This document shows positions 26,796 to 35,390 of a DNA stretch of 64,000 bases, in pieces. The notes under the pieces are model-generated. The model was not told the origin of the DNA. It saw only the letters and a program-made list of their open reading frames with translations, and did no database searches. The position numbers were made by a program, and so were the translations under genes. This stretch comes from a gamma proteobacterium HTCC2207 (GTDB lineage Bacteria; Pseudomonadota; Gammaproteobacteria; Pseudomonadales; Porticoccaceae), in contig CAJJDA010000005.1 in the NCBI GenBank assembly GCA_905182855.1, positions 1 to 64,000 on the forward strand, in the 5' to 3' direction. Position 1 is the stretch's first letter; every line of letters starts with the position of its first letter.

Positions 26796-27497
26796 ATGCA
26801 GTCGATACTACGCCTTACCCTTCTCTGCTGCCTGTGGCCAACATTTGCCGTAGCAGACCCTTTTCAGGCCGGCCTCAGCGCACTTGAGCGCGGTCATTAT
26901 TCAACCGCCATGCGTGCCTGGTTAAATCTCGCAAAAGAGGGTGCGCCCGAGGGGCAAAATAATGCTGGCCACATGTACGAAGAGGGCTATGGGGTCTCAC
27001 AAAACTACGCGCAGGCAATGAAATGGTACAAGCAGGCGGCAGATCAGGGTCTCGCAGAGGCAGAGCACAATGTCGGCATGCTCTACTACCATGGCTATGG
27101 TACGGCAAAAAATGAACGGGTTGCGATTAAGTGGTTTAAGCGGGCCGCGCAGCAGGGCTTGGCCGATTCTGAATATATGGTGGGACTGGCCTATCATCAG
27201 GGCAAGGGCGTCCCCCTGGACTATGAGCTTGCTAAATACTGGTTCTTAAAGTCAGCCAAACAGTCCTATGCCAGTGGCCAATTTATGCTCGCCTTTATGT
27301 TTCAAGCCGGCGATGGCGGCGATTCTGAGCCATTTAAAGCCCTGGTGTGGAGTGAGCTCGCAAGACGTAATGGTAAGGCGGATGCCTCCGATATCTCAGA
27401 CCTTTCCAAACTGCTGGTGGCAGACGAGGAGATCCCCAAAGCCATTACCTATGCCGACGAGTGCGTCAAAACCAACTACGAAAAATGTCCCCAGTAA
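26796..27497 (+). CDS. Secreted Sel1-repeat (TPR-like) protein
   Basis: The 233-residue product has an N-terminal signal peptide (LRLTLLCCLWPTFAVA, cleavage after AVA near residue 22) and four to five Sel1-like repeats (G-x-x-Y-x-x-G-x-G-V-x-x-(D/N)-Y-x-x-A-x-x-W-Y/F), for example YGVSQNYAQAMKWYKQAAD and KGVPLDYELAKYWFLKSAK. Such periplasmic repeat proteins usually act as scaffolds. It begins 18 bases after the ClC gene and may share its transcript. The partner is unknown. Confidence 0.85.
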   Translation: MQSILRLTLLCCLWPTFAVADPFQAGLSALERGHYSTAMRAWLNLAKEGAPEGQNNAGHMYEEGYGVSQNYAQAMKWYKQAADQGLAEAEHNVGMLYYHGYGTAKNERVAIKWFKRAAQQGLADSEYMVGLAYHQGKGVPLDYELAKYWFLKSAKQSYASGQFMLAFMFQAGDGGDSEPFKALVWSELARRNGKADASDISDLSKLLVADEEIPKAITYADECVKTNYEKCPQ

Positions 27498-27514
27498 AAA
27501 AAGGCCATAATCGC

Positions 27515-27541
27515 TAAAGTATCGCCGTGTTTATCCGATAT
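27515..27541 (+). promoter_or_regulatory. Sigma-28 (FliA) promoter upstream of fliS
   Basis: TAAA at 27515-27518, 15 bases, then TCCGATAT at 27534-27541 match the sigma-28 consensus TAAA-N15-GCCGATAA (6 of 8 in the -10) with exact spacing. It lies 30 bases upstream of fliS. FliA is encoded in this window. Confidence 0.75.
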
Positions 27542-27571
27542 AAGTAGTAAGCAAATACGGACTAATATGAA

Positions 27572-27988
27572 ATGGCTGTGAATAGAAAAGCAATGAATGC
27601 GTATCGTAGTGTTGGGGTTTCATCGGGCGTTGAGTATGCGGATAGCGTTCAGCTCGTACAGATGTTATTTGACGGGTTGTTGGCTGCTCTGGCAGACGCT
27701 GAGGGCCACATGCAGCGCAATGCTATCGCTGAGAAAGGGGAATCTATCAATCGGGCATCGAAGATTCTTATTGGCCTGCAGAGTACCCTAGACTTTGAGA
27801 AAGGTGGTGAGTTAGCTCGTAACCTCAGCGATCTTTATGACTATGCCATGCGCCGTATACTCAAGGCCAATCTGCGCAATGACGTCGCCGCTATACAGGA
27901 GGTTCGCGGGCTTTTGGGAGAGATTACTAGTGCCTGGGAACTGCTTCCTAGTCTGCTAAAAGATACGCCGATAGCATTGGCCTCCTGA
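27572..27988 (+). CDS. fliS: Flagellin export chaperone FliS
   Basis: FliS binds the flagellin C-terminus and prevents early polymerisation. The 138-residue product matches the family: NAYRSVGVSSGVEYADSVQL near the start, LVQMLFDGLLAALADAEGHM, then GELARNLSDLYDYAMRRILK. Length is normal. Two alternative starts (GTG 27578, ATG 27593) exist and no strong ribosome site decides. It is alone here, whereas it usually follows fliC-flaG-fliD, so flagellin genes must lie elsewhere. A FliA-type promoter precedes it. Confidence 0.92.
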   Translation: MAVNRKAMNAYRSVGVSSGVEYADSVQLVQMLFDGLLAALADAEGHMQRNAIAEKGESINRASKILIGLQSTLDFEKGGELARNLSDLYDYAMRRILKANLRNDVAAIQEVRGLLGEITSAWELLPSLLKDTPIALAS

Positions 27989-28049
27989 GCTAATGCTAAG
28001 CCGCTGGTAAAATATATCTGTCCGCAGGGCGCTCTTCTACCAACATAAA

Positions 28050-28078
28050 TTGCGCTAATGCCTAAGTGGTAATATTAT
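28050..28078 (+). promoter_or_regulatory. Possible sigma-70 promoter of the K+ channel gene
   Basis: TTGCGC at 28050-28055, a 17-base spacer and TATTAT at 28073-28078 form a reasonable -35/-10 pair about 40 bases before the channel start. Confidence 0.45.
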
Positions 28079-28116
28079 GCGTTCCTAAGTAGTCTTACTT
28101 GGGGAGCCCGCGCGCC

Positions 28117-29031
28117 ATGAATCTGTATAAACAACGAGTAATGGAGATCCTGAGTAAGGGAGACCCTGATGACGCCGTGAGCCGCGCGTGCGACAAACTT
28201 CTATCCATTCTAATACTCCTCAACCTCGTGGCCGTGTGCCTCGAATCTGTTGAATCAATTGATCTCCAGTACCACAGTGCCCTGATGATATTTGAGTGGT
28301 TTTCTGTGACTATCTTTCTGATCGAATATCTTTTGCGCGTCTGGTCAATTTCGGCCGATGATACGGCTAGAGGTGCGACTCCCTGGGGTCGTCGTGCCGG
28401 CTATGTTTTTAGCTTCACGGGTCTGATTGATCTTGCTGCGATCCTACCAAGCATTTTACCCCTGATTATGGGCGGTGTGGACCTACGTTGGCTGCGCGTG
28501 TTGCGACTACTGCGACTGCTGAAGATGTCCCATTATTCGTCGGCACTTGAGGATCTCGTCTCCGCCGTTCACGAGGAACGCCGTTCGTTTGCCGCTACCT
28601 TATACCTATTAGCGATTGCCTTGTTTCTGTCTAGCTCAATGATGTATCTCGCCGAGAGTGACGTCCAGCCTGATCATTTTGAATCCATTCCGCAAACTAT
28701 GTGGTGGTCACTGATTACATTGACCACCGTTGGCTATGGAGACGTTTACCCCATTACGCCCATTGGCAAGTTTATTGGTGCCTTGACGGCATTGATGGGA
28801 GTCTGCACGGTAGCGCTGCTAACCGGTATTGTTGCCTCAGCTTTTTCCAGTCAAATGGCTCGCCGAGAAGCTATTTTTGAGGCAGAAATTAATGCCGCCA
28901 TGAGCGACGGCATTATTACCAGTGATGAGAAGCAGCATATTGAAACCATCAGGGCGCGCTTTAATATCCCCGAGGAACACGCCAAGGCCATTTTGGGGTT
29001 ACTCTCTGAGAAAAAAGACCCTGATTTATGA
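28117..29031 (+). CDS. Voltage-gated potassium channel (Kv type)
   Basis: The 304-residue product has six membrane helices: S4 carries arginines every third residue (RWLRVLRLLRLLKM, R124 to R133) and the pore loop has the K+ filter TTVGYGD at about 203-209. The cytoplasmic C-terminus is short with no RCK/TrkA domain; instead there is a helical stretch (SQMARREAIFEAEINAAMSD) and a small region resembling a SHOCT-type or EF-like element (GIITSDEKQHIETIRARFNI). I choose ATG 28117 with GGGGAG upstream; a TTG at 28099 would add six residues. It converges with the stator operon, overlapping by 6 bases. Confidence 0.88.
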   Translation: MNLYKQRVMEILSKGDPDDAVSRACDKLLSILILLNLVAVCLESVESIDLQYHSALMIFEWFSVTIFLIEYLLRVWSISADDTARGATPWGRRAGYVFSFTGLIDLAAILPSILPLIMGGVDLRWLRVLRLLRLLKMSHYSSALEDLVSAVHEERRSFAATLYLLAIALFLSSSMMYLAESDVQPDHFESIPQTMWWSLITLTTVGYGDVYPITPIGKFIGALTALMGVCTVALLTGIVASAFSSQMARREAIFEAEINAAMSDGIITSDEKQHIETIRARFNIPEEHAKAILGLLSEKKDPDL

Positions 29032-30282
29032 GCCGCTATTGATAATAACCTCAATACGGCGGTTCTTTGCCCGCCCCTGGGGGCTATCATTCGACGTTAG
29101 AGGCTTGGTATCCGCGTATCCTGTCACCGTAACTCGCCCGTCTGCCACTGCCGTGTTATCGAGTAGATAGTCGGCTACAGCGGCAGAGCGCGCCGCTGAC
29201 AAATCCCAGTTTGAACGAAAACGTTCGCTAAAGGCCATCGGCACATTGTCAGTGTGTCCCTCAATCGTGATCATACCAGTACTATCTTTGATTGACTGAC
29301 CAACCTTGTTAAGTAGTGGCTTAAAGCTGGGCTGCAGGTTGGCAAAGCCGCTGCGAAATGATCCTTTCTCCGCAAGCCGCACAATGATTTTGTCGCCATC
29401 ACGCTCGACTTCGGCAAGCCCCTCGCTGATTTCATTAGAGAGGTTCATGCGAATCTTCTCATACTGATCAGCTATCGCTTTCTCCCGATCCGCCTCACTT
29501 GTGGACGATAGGCTATCGCCTATATTGTCTGGTGAAGCCTGCTCAACCGCAATTGGCGAGGCTACCTGAGCCTGGGCTGCAGCCACTTTGGCGTAAATCT
29601 CTAAATCGTTTTGTGCAACCCTGGCGCCTGAATTGGCTTTGTTCGACTCTCCATCAGCGCCACCCTGACTCTCTGATGCCACTTTGACGACGAGTTTACT
29701 GTCTTCAATGCTAACGGAGACTTTGCCTTCGGCAATCTCTTTGGCCAGCGCTTTTTGCAATACCTCAACATCGGCATTGGTCTGGGAGTCAGCGGTCTTA
29801 AGATCGGTTTTCAGCTCAGGGTCTATGGGCTGTTCCTCGTCAGTCGTCTGCTCCTGGATCACATTCATAAGCGTCGGATCAACCTTAGCTGTCTTGTATT
29901 GCTTGGCAATAATACTTTTCGCTTTAGGCGGTTCGACCACGGGGACCAGTCGTTGCACACCGAACGCATTTTTCATCGACCCGCTGACCTCTTTATACTT
30001 GGGTACATTCATTTCGGCGAAGGATAGCAATAACACAAAAAAGGCCATTAACAGCGTCGCCATATCGGCAAAGGTCGCCATCCATGCAGGTGCCCCACCG
30101 CCGGCACAGGGTGGGCATTTTAGCGGGGGTTGAGGCTCTTCCTCTTCCTCCTCTATCTCTTCAAGCAGCTCTTCTTCAGGAACGGGCGCTACGACCGGTA
30201 GAGGCGCCTCCTCCTTGTCAGGCTCGCCCGGGATATCCGTCGTTTCTAGCTCTTCGTTATCAGCCACTAGATCATCCCCCAC
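29026..30282 (-). CDS. PomB/MotB-type flagellar stator protein, second copy
   Basis: The 418-residue protein has a long acidic N-terminus, a KCPPC motif, then the stator helix APAWMATFADMATLLMAFFV with the ion-binding Asp at residue 73, a plug-like stretch, a long low-complexity periplasmic linker, and a C-terminal OmpA-like peptidoglycan-binding domain (TIEGHTDNVPMAFSERFRSN, NRRIEVIINSGS). AEMNVPKYKEVSGSMKNAFG after the helix is PomB-like. It is the third gene of the motA-motB-motB unit, 6 bases after its paralogue. The near-identical membrane region suggests duplication, while the linkers differ. Confidence 0.92.
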   Translation of the reverse strand: MGDDLVADNEELETTDIPGEPDKEEAPLPVVAPVPEEELLEEIEEEEEEPQPPLKCPPCAGGGAPAWMATFADMATLLMAFFVLLLSFAEMNVPKYKEVSGSMKNAFGVQRLVPVVEPPKAKSIIAKQYKTAKVDPTLMNVIQEQTTDEEQPIDPELKTDLKTADSQTNADVEVLQKALAKEIAEGKVSVSIEDSKLVVKVASESQGGADGESNKANSGARVAQNDLEIYAKVAAAQAQVASPIAVEQASPDNIGDSLSSTSEADREKAIADQYEKIRMNLSNEISEGLAEVERDGDKIIVRLAEKGSFRSGFANLQPSFKPLLNKVGQSIKDSTGMITIEGHTDNVPMAFSERFRSNWDLSAARSAAVADYLLDNTAVADGRVTVTGYADTKPLTSNDSPQGRAKNRRIEVIINSGS

Positions 30283-30288
30283 TTCGCG

Positions 30289-31545
30289 TTAAGAGCCATC
30301 GACAATCACCTCTATACGACGGTTTCGAGCTCTGCCCGCCGCCGTATTATTGGTCGCAATAGGCTTGGTATCGGCGAAGCCTGTCACCAACATATTGCCC
30401 TGTTCAAAACCTGAATTATTAATAAAGAAATCTGCCACAGACGCTGAGCGCGCCGCAGACAGATCCCAATTTGAGTTAAAGCGCTCGCTGAATGCAACCG
30501 GTACATTGTCTGTATGGCCCTCGACACTGACCTTACCATCAGTGGCTGCCAGTGACGCACCCACCTGTCGGAGCAGGCCGATAAAGCCAGACTGCAAGTC
30601 GGCGCTGCCTGAAACAAACGAGCCCTGGCTCGCCAGACGCACAATAATCCTGTCACCTACTCGCTCAACTTCTGCCAATCCCATCTGGATCTCAGCGGCA
30701 AGATCGGCGCGTATTTTTTGTAGCCGATCTTCAACATTTTGATTGCTTCCATCAACCCCCGCTTCTGACTGCGCCTGCTGATTAGTATCTTTAGCGGAGG
30801 CGCTACTGTCAGCCCCGGAGGCCAGCTGCTGTTTGCGCACCTCGATCTCAGTGGACGAGTCCGTCTGCGCCTCTATTACCTTAGCGGCAATATCTAACGT
30901 CTCTTGGCTAATAGGTCCGCCGCTGCCATTACCCTTGTCTGCTTCACCTTCTCCGCCGCTGCTATCCTTGGACTGCAGCTCGACGATCACTCGATCATCT
31001 TCAAGACGGACCGTGACCTGACCCTGTTCGATCTCTTCAGCGAGAATCTCTTCGAGTTTACGGAAGTTTTGTTCGGTTTCGAAATCGGCTTTTTTTTCTT
31101 CGGTCTTGGCCACCACATTTCTTTTTGTCATCTCTTCCGAGCGCTGTCGCTTGCGATCAATGACGGTGGGCGCCGCGACAGCCGGGGTAAATTCTTCTTT
31201 AATTAGGCTGCGGGCTGTAGGGATTGAGATAATCGGCACGACTCTTTTCACACCAAAGGCGGCCTTCATTGAGCCGGCAATCTGCTTATACTTGGGCACA
31301 TTCATTTCCGCAAAAGACAGCAGTAGCACGAAGAAGGCCATCAGTAATGTGGCCATATCGGCAAAGGTCGCCATCCACGCGGGGGCCCCGCCACTTGGGC
31401 AGGCTGGGCAGGGTTTTGGCGGTGAGGGGCCAGCTTTTTTCGGCTCCTCGGGCTCCGCCTCTGGGTCTAGTTCAGGGTCGAGCTCTGGATCTAACTCAGG
31501 ATCGAGTTCAGCATCAACCGGCTCCAGTGTCTCTTCTTCTGCCAT
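30289..31545 (-). CDS. pomB: PomB/MotB-type flagellar stator protein, first copy
   Basis: This protein has the same architecture as its downstream paralogue and the same length, 418 residues. The N-terminus contains ELDPELDPELDPELDPE, an acidic tetrapeptide repeat, followed by CPACPSGG and the stator helix APAWMATFADMATLLMAFFV (Asp63). After it come KQIAGSMKAAFGVKR, a variable linker and an OmpA domain (VSVEGHTDNVPVAFSERFNS). It directly follows the PomA-type gene by 15 bases, so it is the conventional stator partner. Confidence 0.93.
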   Translation of the reverse strand: MAEEETLEPVDAELDPELDPELDPELDPEAEPEEPKKAGPSPPKPCPACPSGGAPAWMATFADMATLLMAFFVLLLSFAEMNVPKYKQIAGSMKAAFGVKRVVPIISIPTARSLIKEEFTPAVAAPTVIDRKRQRSEEMTKRNVVAKTEEKKADFETEQNFRKLEEILAEEIEQGQVTVRLEDDRVIVELQSKDSSGGEGEADKGNGSGGPISQETLDIAAKVIEAQTDSSTEIEVRKQQLASGADSSASAKDTNQQAQSEAGVDGSNQNVEDRLQKIRADLAAEIQMGLAEVERVGDRIIVRLASQGSFVSGSADLQSGFIGLLRQVGASLAATDGKVSVEGHTDNVPVAFSERFNSNWDLSAARSASVADFFINNSGFEQGNMLVTGFADTKPIATNNTAAGRARNRRIEVIVDGS

Positions 31546-31560
31546 GAGTCAGCTTTCCTG

Positions 31561-32316
31561 CTACGCGGCCGGCGCAAGTTTCAAGCGCGCCTTGGGACTC
31601 AAAAATGCCGCAAGGACATCACCGAGAACGCGCGGATTGCCGCCATCTTGAATGAACAAGATGCCCTCGATAATCATTTCATTGCTCGCCTCTTCAATGT
31701 CTGCCTGGTTTCCTAACTTCATAGCAATGGGCAAGCAGAATACATTGGCTAAAATGGCACCATACATCGTCGTCAAGAGCGCTACGGCCATGGCCGGGCC
31801 AATGGCCTTAGGGTCAGACATGTTACCCAGCATCTGTACCAATCCGATCAAGGTGCCAATCATGCCCATCGCTGGAGCAATCTCCCCCCAAGCGGAAAAT
31901 ATTTTAGCGCCCTGATCATGGCGCATTTTCGTCATATCTTTTTCCCTTTCCAAGGACCCTTTAATGACACTGGCATCAGTGCCATCGACCAGCATACTAA
32001 TGGCCTTAGCAAGAAATGGGTTGGCAATCTCTTGCCCCTCAAGTGCAATCATGCCGTCCTTGCGCGCAATGGTGGCCAACTCAACGATCTGCTCGATGAG
32101 CTGCCCCTGATCATCAAGTTTATTTTTAAACGTCTTGCCCAAAACACTTACGGCACCGAGAAACTCACCCAAGGACGAGCGCAGCATCACCACCATGATC
32201 GAACCACCTACGACAATAAGCATAGAAGGCGTGTCGATAAAGGCCCCGAGGTCGTCAATTGCACTCACAATCAAGCCAAAGGCGCCTAACAAACCTACAA
32301 TAGTTGCGATATCCAT
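31561..32316 (-). CDS. pomA: PomA/MotA-type flagellar stator protein
   Basis: This is the stator channel subunit that touches FliG. The 251-residue product has four membrane helices, the cytoplasmic charged loop (IKGSLEREKDMTKMRHDQGA) and the paired helices GMIGTLIGLVQMLGNM and AMAVALLTTMYGAILANVF. MDIATIVGLLGAFGLIVSAI at the start and the short length resemble sodium-driven PomA more than proton-driven MotA (about 295 residues). It heads the pomA-pomB-pomB' unit. Confidence 0.94.
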   Translation of the reverse strand: MDIATIVGLLGAFGLIVSAIDDLGAFIDTPSMLIVVGGSIMVVMLRSSLGEFLGAVSVLGKTFKNKLDDQGQLIEQIVELATIARKDGMIALEGQEIANPFLAKAISMLVDGTDASVIKGSLEREKDMTKMRHDQGAKIFSAWGEIAPAMGMIGTLIGLVQMLGNMSDPKAIGPAMAVALLTTMYGAILANVFCLPIAMKLGNQADIEEASNEMIIEGILFIQDGGNPRVLGDVLAAFLSPKARLKLAPAA

Positions 32317-32387
32317 GAACTTTCCTTAACTAATGTGAAATTATGCCTGCGGCCAAGCGCCAGACAAGTCGTTGCTGAGTAATTGGT

Positions 32388-32414
32388 TAATCGACAGTTT
32401 GCCGGAATTATTAA
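32388..32414 (-). promoter_or_regulatory. Weak sigma-28-like site upstream of the stator unit
   Basis: On the minus strand TTAA, 15 bases, GTCGATTA resembles the FliA consensus (3 of 4 and 6 of 8) about 72 bases before pomA. The rest of the 351-base gap between pomA and the lipoprotein gene (32317-32667) shows only AT-rich sequence without a recognisable element. Confidence 0.35.
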
Positions 32415-32667
32415 GCCAAGCAATAAGTATTGTTGAGTAAACTTGCCACAGCGCTGCAGAAGCCCTTGCCACGAATCAGACTTAATAAAGTGGCCTAGCT
32501 GCCGATGTAATAAGTAGAATATAAGTTATTTCAAGCGGTATATATAGCGGCAATCTAAGAATCATTGGATTTAAAGTGCGGGCTTAAGGCACACTGGCAA
32601 GACGGAGGGGGGCCAATTCTGTGTTTCTCGCAAATAATCCAGTACGTATAGTAGGAGAAGATAGCTG

Positions 32668-33261
32668 GTGAAGAATAACAGTAAAACCGCGTTACACCGC
32701 AAAGAGCGAATCAGTCCGCAGCATGTCATAGGGCTTCGGGTAGCTTCTAACGTGGTTGGCCTGCTCAGTTTGACTATGCTTTTGAGCAGCTGCGACAACT
32801 TTCGGGTCGCGGAGACCTGCTCAGATTACATAGCAATTGGCGATAGGGGTGGTTTTATCACTGATGATAAAGGCCTTGCGAGAGACCCGAGTACCGACAC
32901 AATTTGGTATCGCTGTCCCGGCGGCAAACACTTCTCTAACTTTATCTGTAAGGGTGATGGGCTCCATCTAAACTGGAGCGACGCCACAAGCTATGCAGTA
33001 GAATTCTCTAAAAAGTCAGGGACAGTTTGGCGACTGCCAACGAATGACGAAATGAAGTCAATTATCCAGCCTTCCTGTATCGCCCCAGCAATCAACCAAA
33101 ATATATTCCCCTCCCCTGAAATAGCCAATTATTGGACTTCGAGTGGCAGCTGGCAGCGCAAGACCTTTAAATGCTCTGTTAACAGTTATAACGGAAGTCT
33201 GTCCTGTCGTCAGCCAAAGTTTATCGAACAACCTTTTTTATTAGTGATGGATCAGCCCTGA
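32668..33261 (+). CDS. DUF1566-like lipoprotein
   Basis: The 197-residue product starts at GTG with AGGAGA ten bases upstream. A basic N-terminal region precedes a hydrophobic stretch ending in the lipobox LLSSC (Cys near residue 42), so it is probably a lipoprotein with an unusually long n-region. The mature part has the DUF1566 pattern: LNWSDATSYAVEF, WRLPTNDEMKSII, IFPSPEIANYWTSS, and four further Cys that could form disulfides. Its role is unknown. It converges with the small CxxC gene, overlapping by 10 bases. Confidence 0.7.
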   Translation: MKNNSKTALHRKERISPQHVIGLRVASNVVGLLSLTMLLSSCDNFRVAETCSDYIAIGDRGGFITDDKGLARDPSTDTIWYRCPGGKHFSNFICKGDGLHLNWSDATSYAVEFSKKSGTVWRLPTNDEMKSIIQPSCIAPAINQNIFPSPEIANYWTSSGSWQRKTFKCSVNSYNGSLSCRQPKFIEQPFLLVMDQP

Positions 33262-33440
33262 AGGGGTTTCGGCGAATAACTGAGGCAGGGTTCGCCCTGC
33301 ACACGAATGACTTCCATTGACGGCAATATCTTAGATTTAAATCCCATCGCCCTGCAGCCATAGGGCGATTTAGGGTCATGGGTAATATTGAAATGCCGGC
33401 ATGCCCAGCAGTCAGGGCTGGTTTTTTTTGGCTGCGTCAC
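33252..33440 (-). CDS. Small CxxC protein (62 aa), uncharacterised
   Basis: I choose GTG 33440 (MTQPKKTSPDCWACRHFNIT), which overlaps the upstream small gene by 29 bases. The product has CWAC plus further Cys in YGCRAMGFKSKILPS and GEPCLSY, suggesting metal binding; the C-x-x-C-R-H-F pattern with GFKS and PS looks like a conserved small family I cannot name. A longer frame to 33503 is less likely because it lies mostly inside the neighbour. Confidence 0.55.
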   Translation of the reverse strand: MTQPKKTSPDCWACRHFNITHDPKSPYGCRAMGFKSKILPSMEVIRVQGEPCLSYSPKPLQG

Positions 33441-33651
33441 GTTTTGGTTTCCAAAATTCCTGATAGGCTTTCCACAGTATTGTGGCCACCAATAGGGCGC
33501 CAATCACCGCGGCAAAAATATCTGTTAGGGCAAGCCCCTTAAGCAGGGTGAATTCAGGCTTGGTGTACATGATAAATAATATCGGCACTGCCAATATAAA
33601 GTATGTACGAATCAGCTTACACATAACGCAGGGTGGTTTTTCATCTGCCAA
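33412..33651 (-). CDS. Small membrane protein (79 aa), uncharacterised
   Basis: The product has an N-terminal CVMC motif, two hydrophobic segments (TYFILAVPILFIMYTK and FAAVIGALLVATILWKAYQE) and a basic C-terminal tail. The start is TTG 33651 with GAGGGG upstream; the internal ATG at 33624 is an alternative. It overlaps the downstream CxxC gene, and the two Cys-containing products may work together. No function is known. Confidence 0.55.
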   Translation of the reverse strand: MADEKPPCVMCKLIRTYFILAVPILFIMYTKPEFTLLKGLALTDIFAAVIGALLVATILWKAYQEFWKPKRDAAKKNQP

Positions 33652-33755
33652 GAGTTTTCTGCCCCTCTAGTTCCATGGTTTGTTGGCGTATTTTAGGCGT
33701 AATGCCCCTCGGATACCAAATAATCTTTGCGTCTGATCGCCCGCTGACTGCAGCG

Positions 33756-35297
33756 CTAGTACAGCGGATCTGCTGCAACCACCTGCACCTGGTAGGCCAC
33801 TCTACCCTCGGAATTAACCTGCGGTTTTATGCCTGTGGACAGGGTTAATTGCCGCCCTGCCGCCAAGACCTGAGGTAATCTGAGCATCTGCCCCTGTCCG
33901 GCGGCCGTTAGCTTTAATTGAATATTATCCATACTAACAGGACTGTTGTTACTCGTAGTCACCAATAAATAACCCTGCTCAGAGTAGGACAATCTGGCAC
34001 TTAAGAAGCGCTGCGGCTGCAGCTGCAGCTGGACCAAAGTCAATTGCTGCTTAGCTTTCTGGCCCAAATCACCGCCGGCCTGTCGGGCCTGTTGAAAATA
34101 AACACTGGCCTGTTGATACTGTTTTGCCGTGAGTGCAGCCTCCCCCAGATAGTAGCTCGCCGCCGATGTCGGCAAAATTTCGTAACTGCGCTTGATATCG
34201 ATCAACCCCCGATCTTTCTGACCGCGCTCATGTCGCAAAATGCCTCGCGCCAGATAAGAACTAAAGTGAGTAGGGTTTTTGTCTATAGCGGTTGTGTAGG
34301 CTTTTTCTGCATTATCAAGCTTATCATCCATTTTCCAGGCATGGCCACGCAGCTCCCAAAAAGCAGCCTCTCGCGGCTGTAAAGCCACCGCACCATCCAG
34401 ATACCTCAAGGCAGCCTTAGCCTCTTTGTTCTTCAGACTCGCCATGGCTTTATCCTGAGCAAGATAAGCCTTGGCATCTTTTTTTAGCGGAGCAATCGCC
34501 GCCTGATAGCGGTCCCGATAACGCGCTCCGGAAGGCAGCGTTTTGGCCTTGGCTATATTGGCCTGCACGCGCTTCGCGGAGGGCGGATGACTGGCGAATA
34601 GCCCACTTATAAAATCCGCCTGCTTGCCCTCACTTAACTTTACAAATGTACGCTGTAACTCCACCGCGCCCTGAGGCTCATAGCCCGCTCGAGCCATATA
34701 TTCCATGCCGTAGTAGTCGGACTCAAGTTCGTCATCGCGACCGTATTTTGCCATCCAGGCCGCTGTCCCCAACTGCGAGGCCTGACCATAGAGTTGTTCG
34801 CCCTGCTGACCCTGAGCACCAATCGCTACCGCGGCCAACCCAACACTGGTTAGCGTGCCTCGCGTCATCTGCTGTGCTCCATGCCGCGCAGCTGCATGCA
34901 CCACCTCATGAGCCAGTACCGCTGCCAGCTGCGATTCATCCTCTAAATAAACGAGTAGACCACGGTTAATAGCTATCTTCCCCCCCGGTAGCGCCCAGGC
35001 ATTGGGCACAGAGTTATTGAGCACCACAAAGTCGTAGGGTAAATCAGGCTGGCCGCTCACCGCGGCGAGTTTCCTGCCGACACCAGCGACATAGGCTTGT
35101 AGCTTCGGGTTGAGATAGTAGTCACCGCCCTGAGATTGGCGTGAAGGACGATAGTTTTTCTCACCCACCGCGATCTCCTGCTGAGCTGACATAAATGAGA
35201 GTTCGTTTTTACCGGTGACCGGGTTAACGGCGCAGCCGAAAAGCGCTAGCAACAGAACTGAAATTAATACGGATTGCGGGCGAATCGCTGGTATCAT
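33756..35297 (-). CDS. M48-family metalloprotease lipoprotein with TPR domain, BepA-like
   Basis: The 513-residue product has a lipoprotein signal (LISVLLLALFGC), the M48 zinc site HEVVHAAARHG (H-E-x-x-H near residue 130) with the third ligand Glu in ELESDYYGMEYMARAGYEP, then C-terminal TPR units (LDNAEKAYTTAIDKNPTHFS). This is the layout of BepA (YfgC), the periplasmic protease/chaperone that checks LptD and BAM-assembled proteins, although the lipobox is closer to LoiP. GGAG lies seven bases before the ATG. It is divergent from yaaA. Confidence 0.9.
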   Translation of the reverse strand: MIPAIRPQSVLISVLLLALFGCAVNPVTGKNELSFMSAQQEIAVGEKNYRPSRQSQGGDYYLNPKLQAYVAGVGRKLAAVSGQPDLPYDFVVLNNSVPNAWALPGGKIAINRGLLVYLEDESQLAAVLAHEVVHAAARHGAQQMTRGTLTSVGLAAVAIGAQGQQGEQLYGQASQLGTAAWMAKYGRDDELESDYYGMEYMARAGYEPQGAVELQRTFVKLSEGKQADFISGLFASHPPSAKRVQANIAKAKTLPSGARYRDRYQAAIAPLKKDAKAYLAQDKAMASLKNKEAKAALRYLDGAVALQPREAAFWELRGHAWKMDDKLDNAEKAYTTAIDKNPTHFSSYLARGILRHERGQKDRGLIDIKRSYEILPTSAASYYLGEAALTAKQYQQASVYFQQARQAGGDLGQKAKQQLTLVQLQLQPQRFLSARLSYSEQGYLLVTTSNNSPVSMDNIQLKLTAAGQGQMLRLPQVLAAGRQLTLSTGIKPQVNSEGRVAYQVQVVAADPLY

Positions 35298-35390
35298 TTT
35301 ATTGCTCCTTGAGATCTCTTTGGCTGCTATAGCTTGCTATAATAGCTCCATCAAATGCACTGAATGTTCATGAACTGGTCAACTACTATG

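Noticed and set aside
32486-32507. TAAA...GCCGAT resembling a sigma-28 promoter on the plus strand
   Set aside because: The spacer is 11 bases rather than 15 and the following gene is an unrelated lipoprotein.
33441-33503. Longer version of the CxxC protein starting at 33503
   Set aside because: Most of the added part lies inside the coding region of the upstream membrane protein and has a composition unlike the conserved Cys-rich part.
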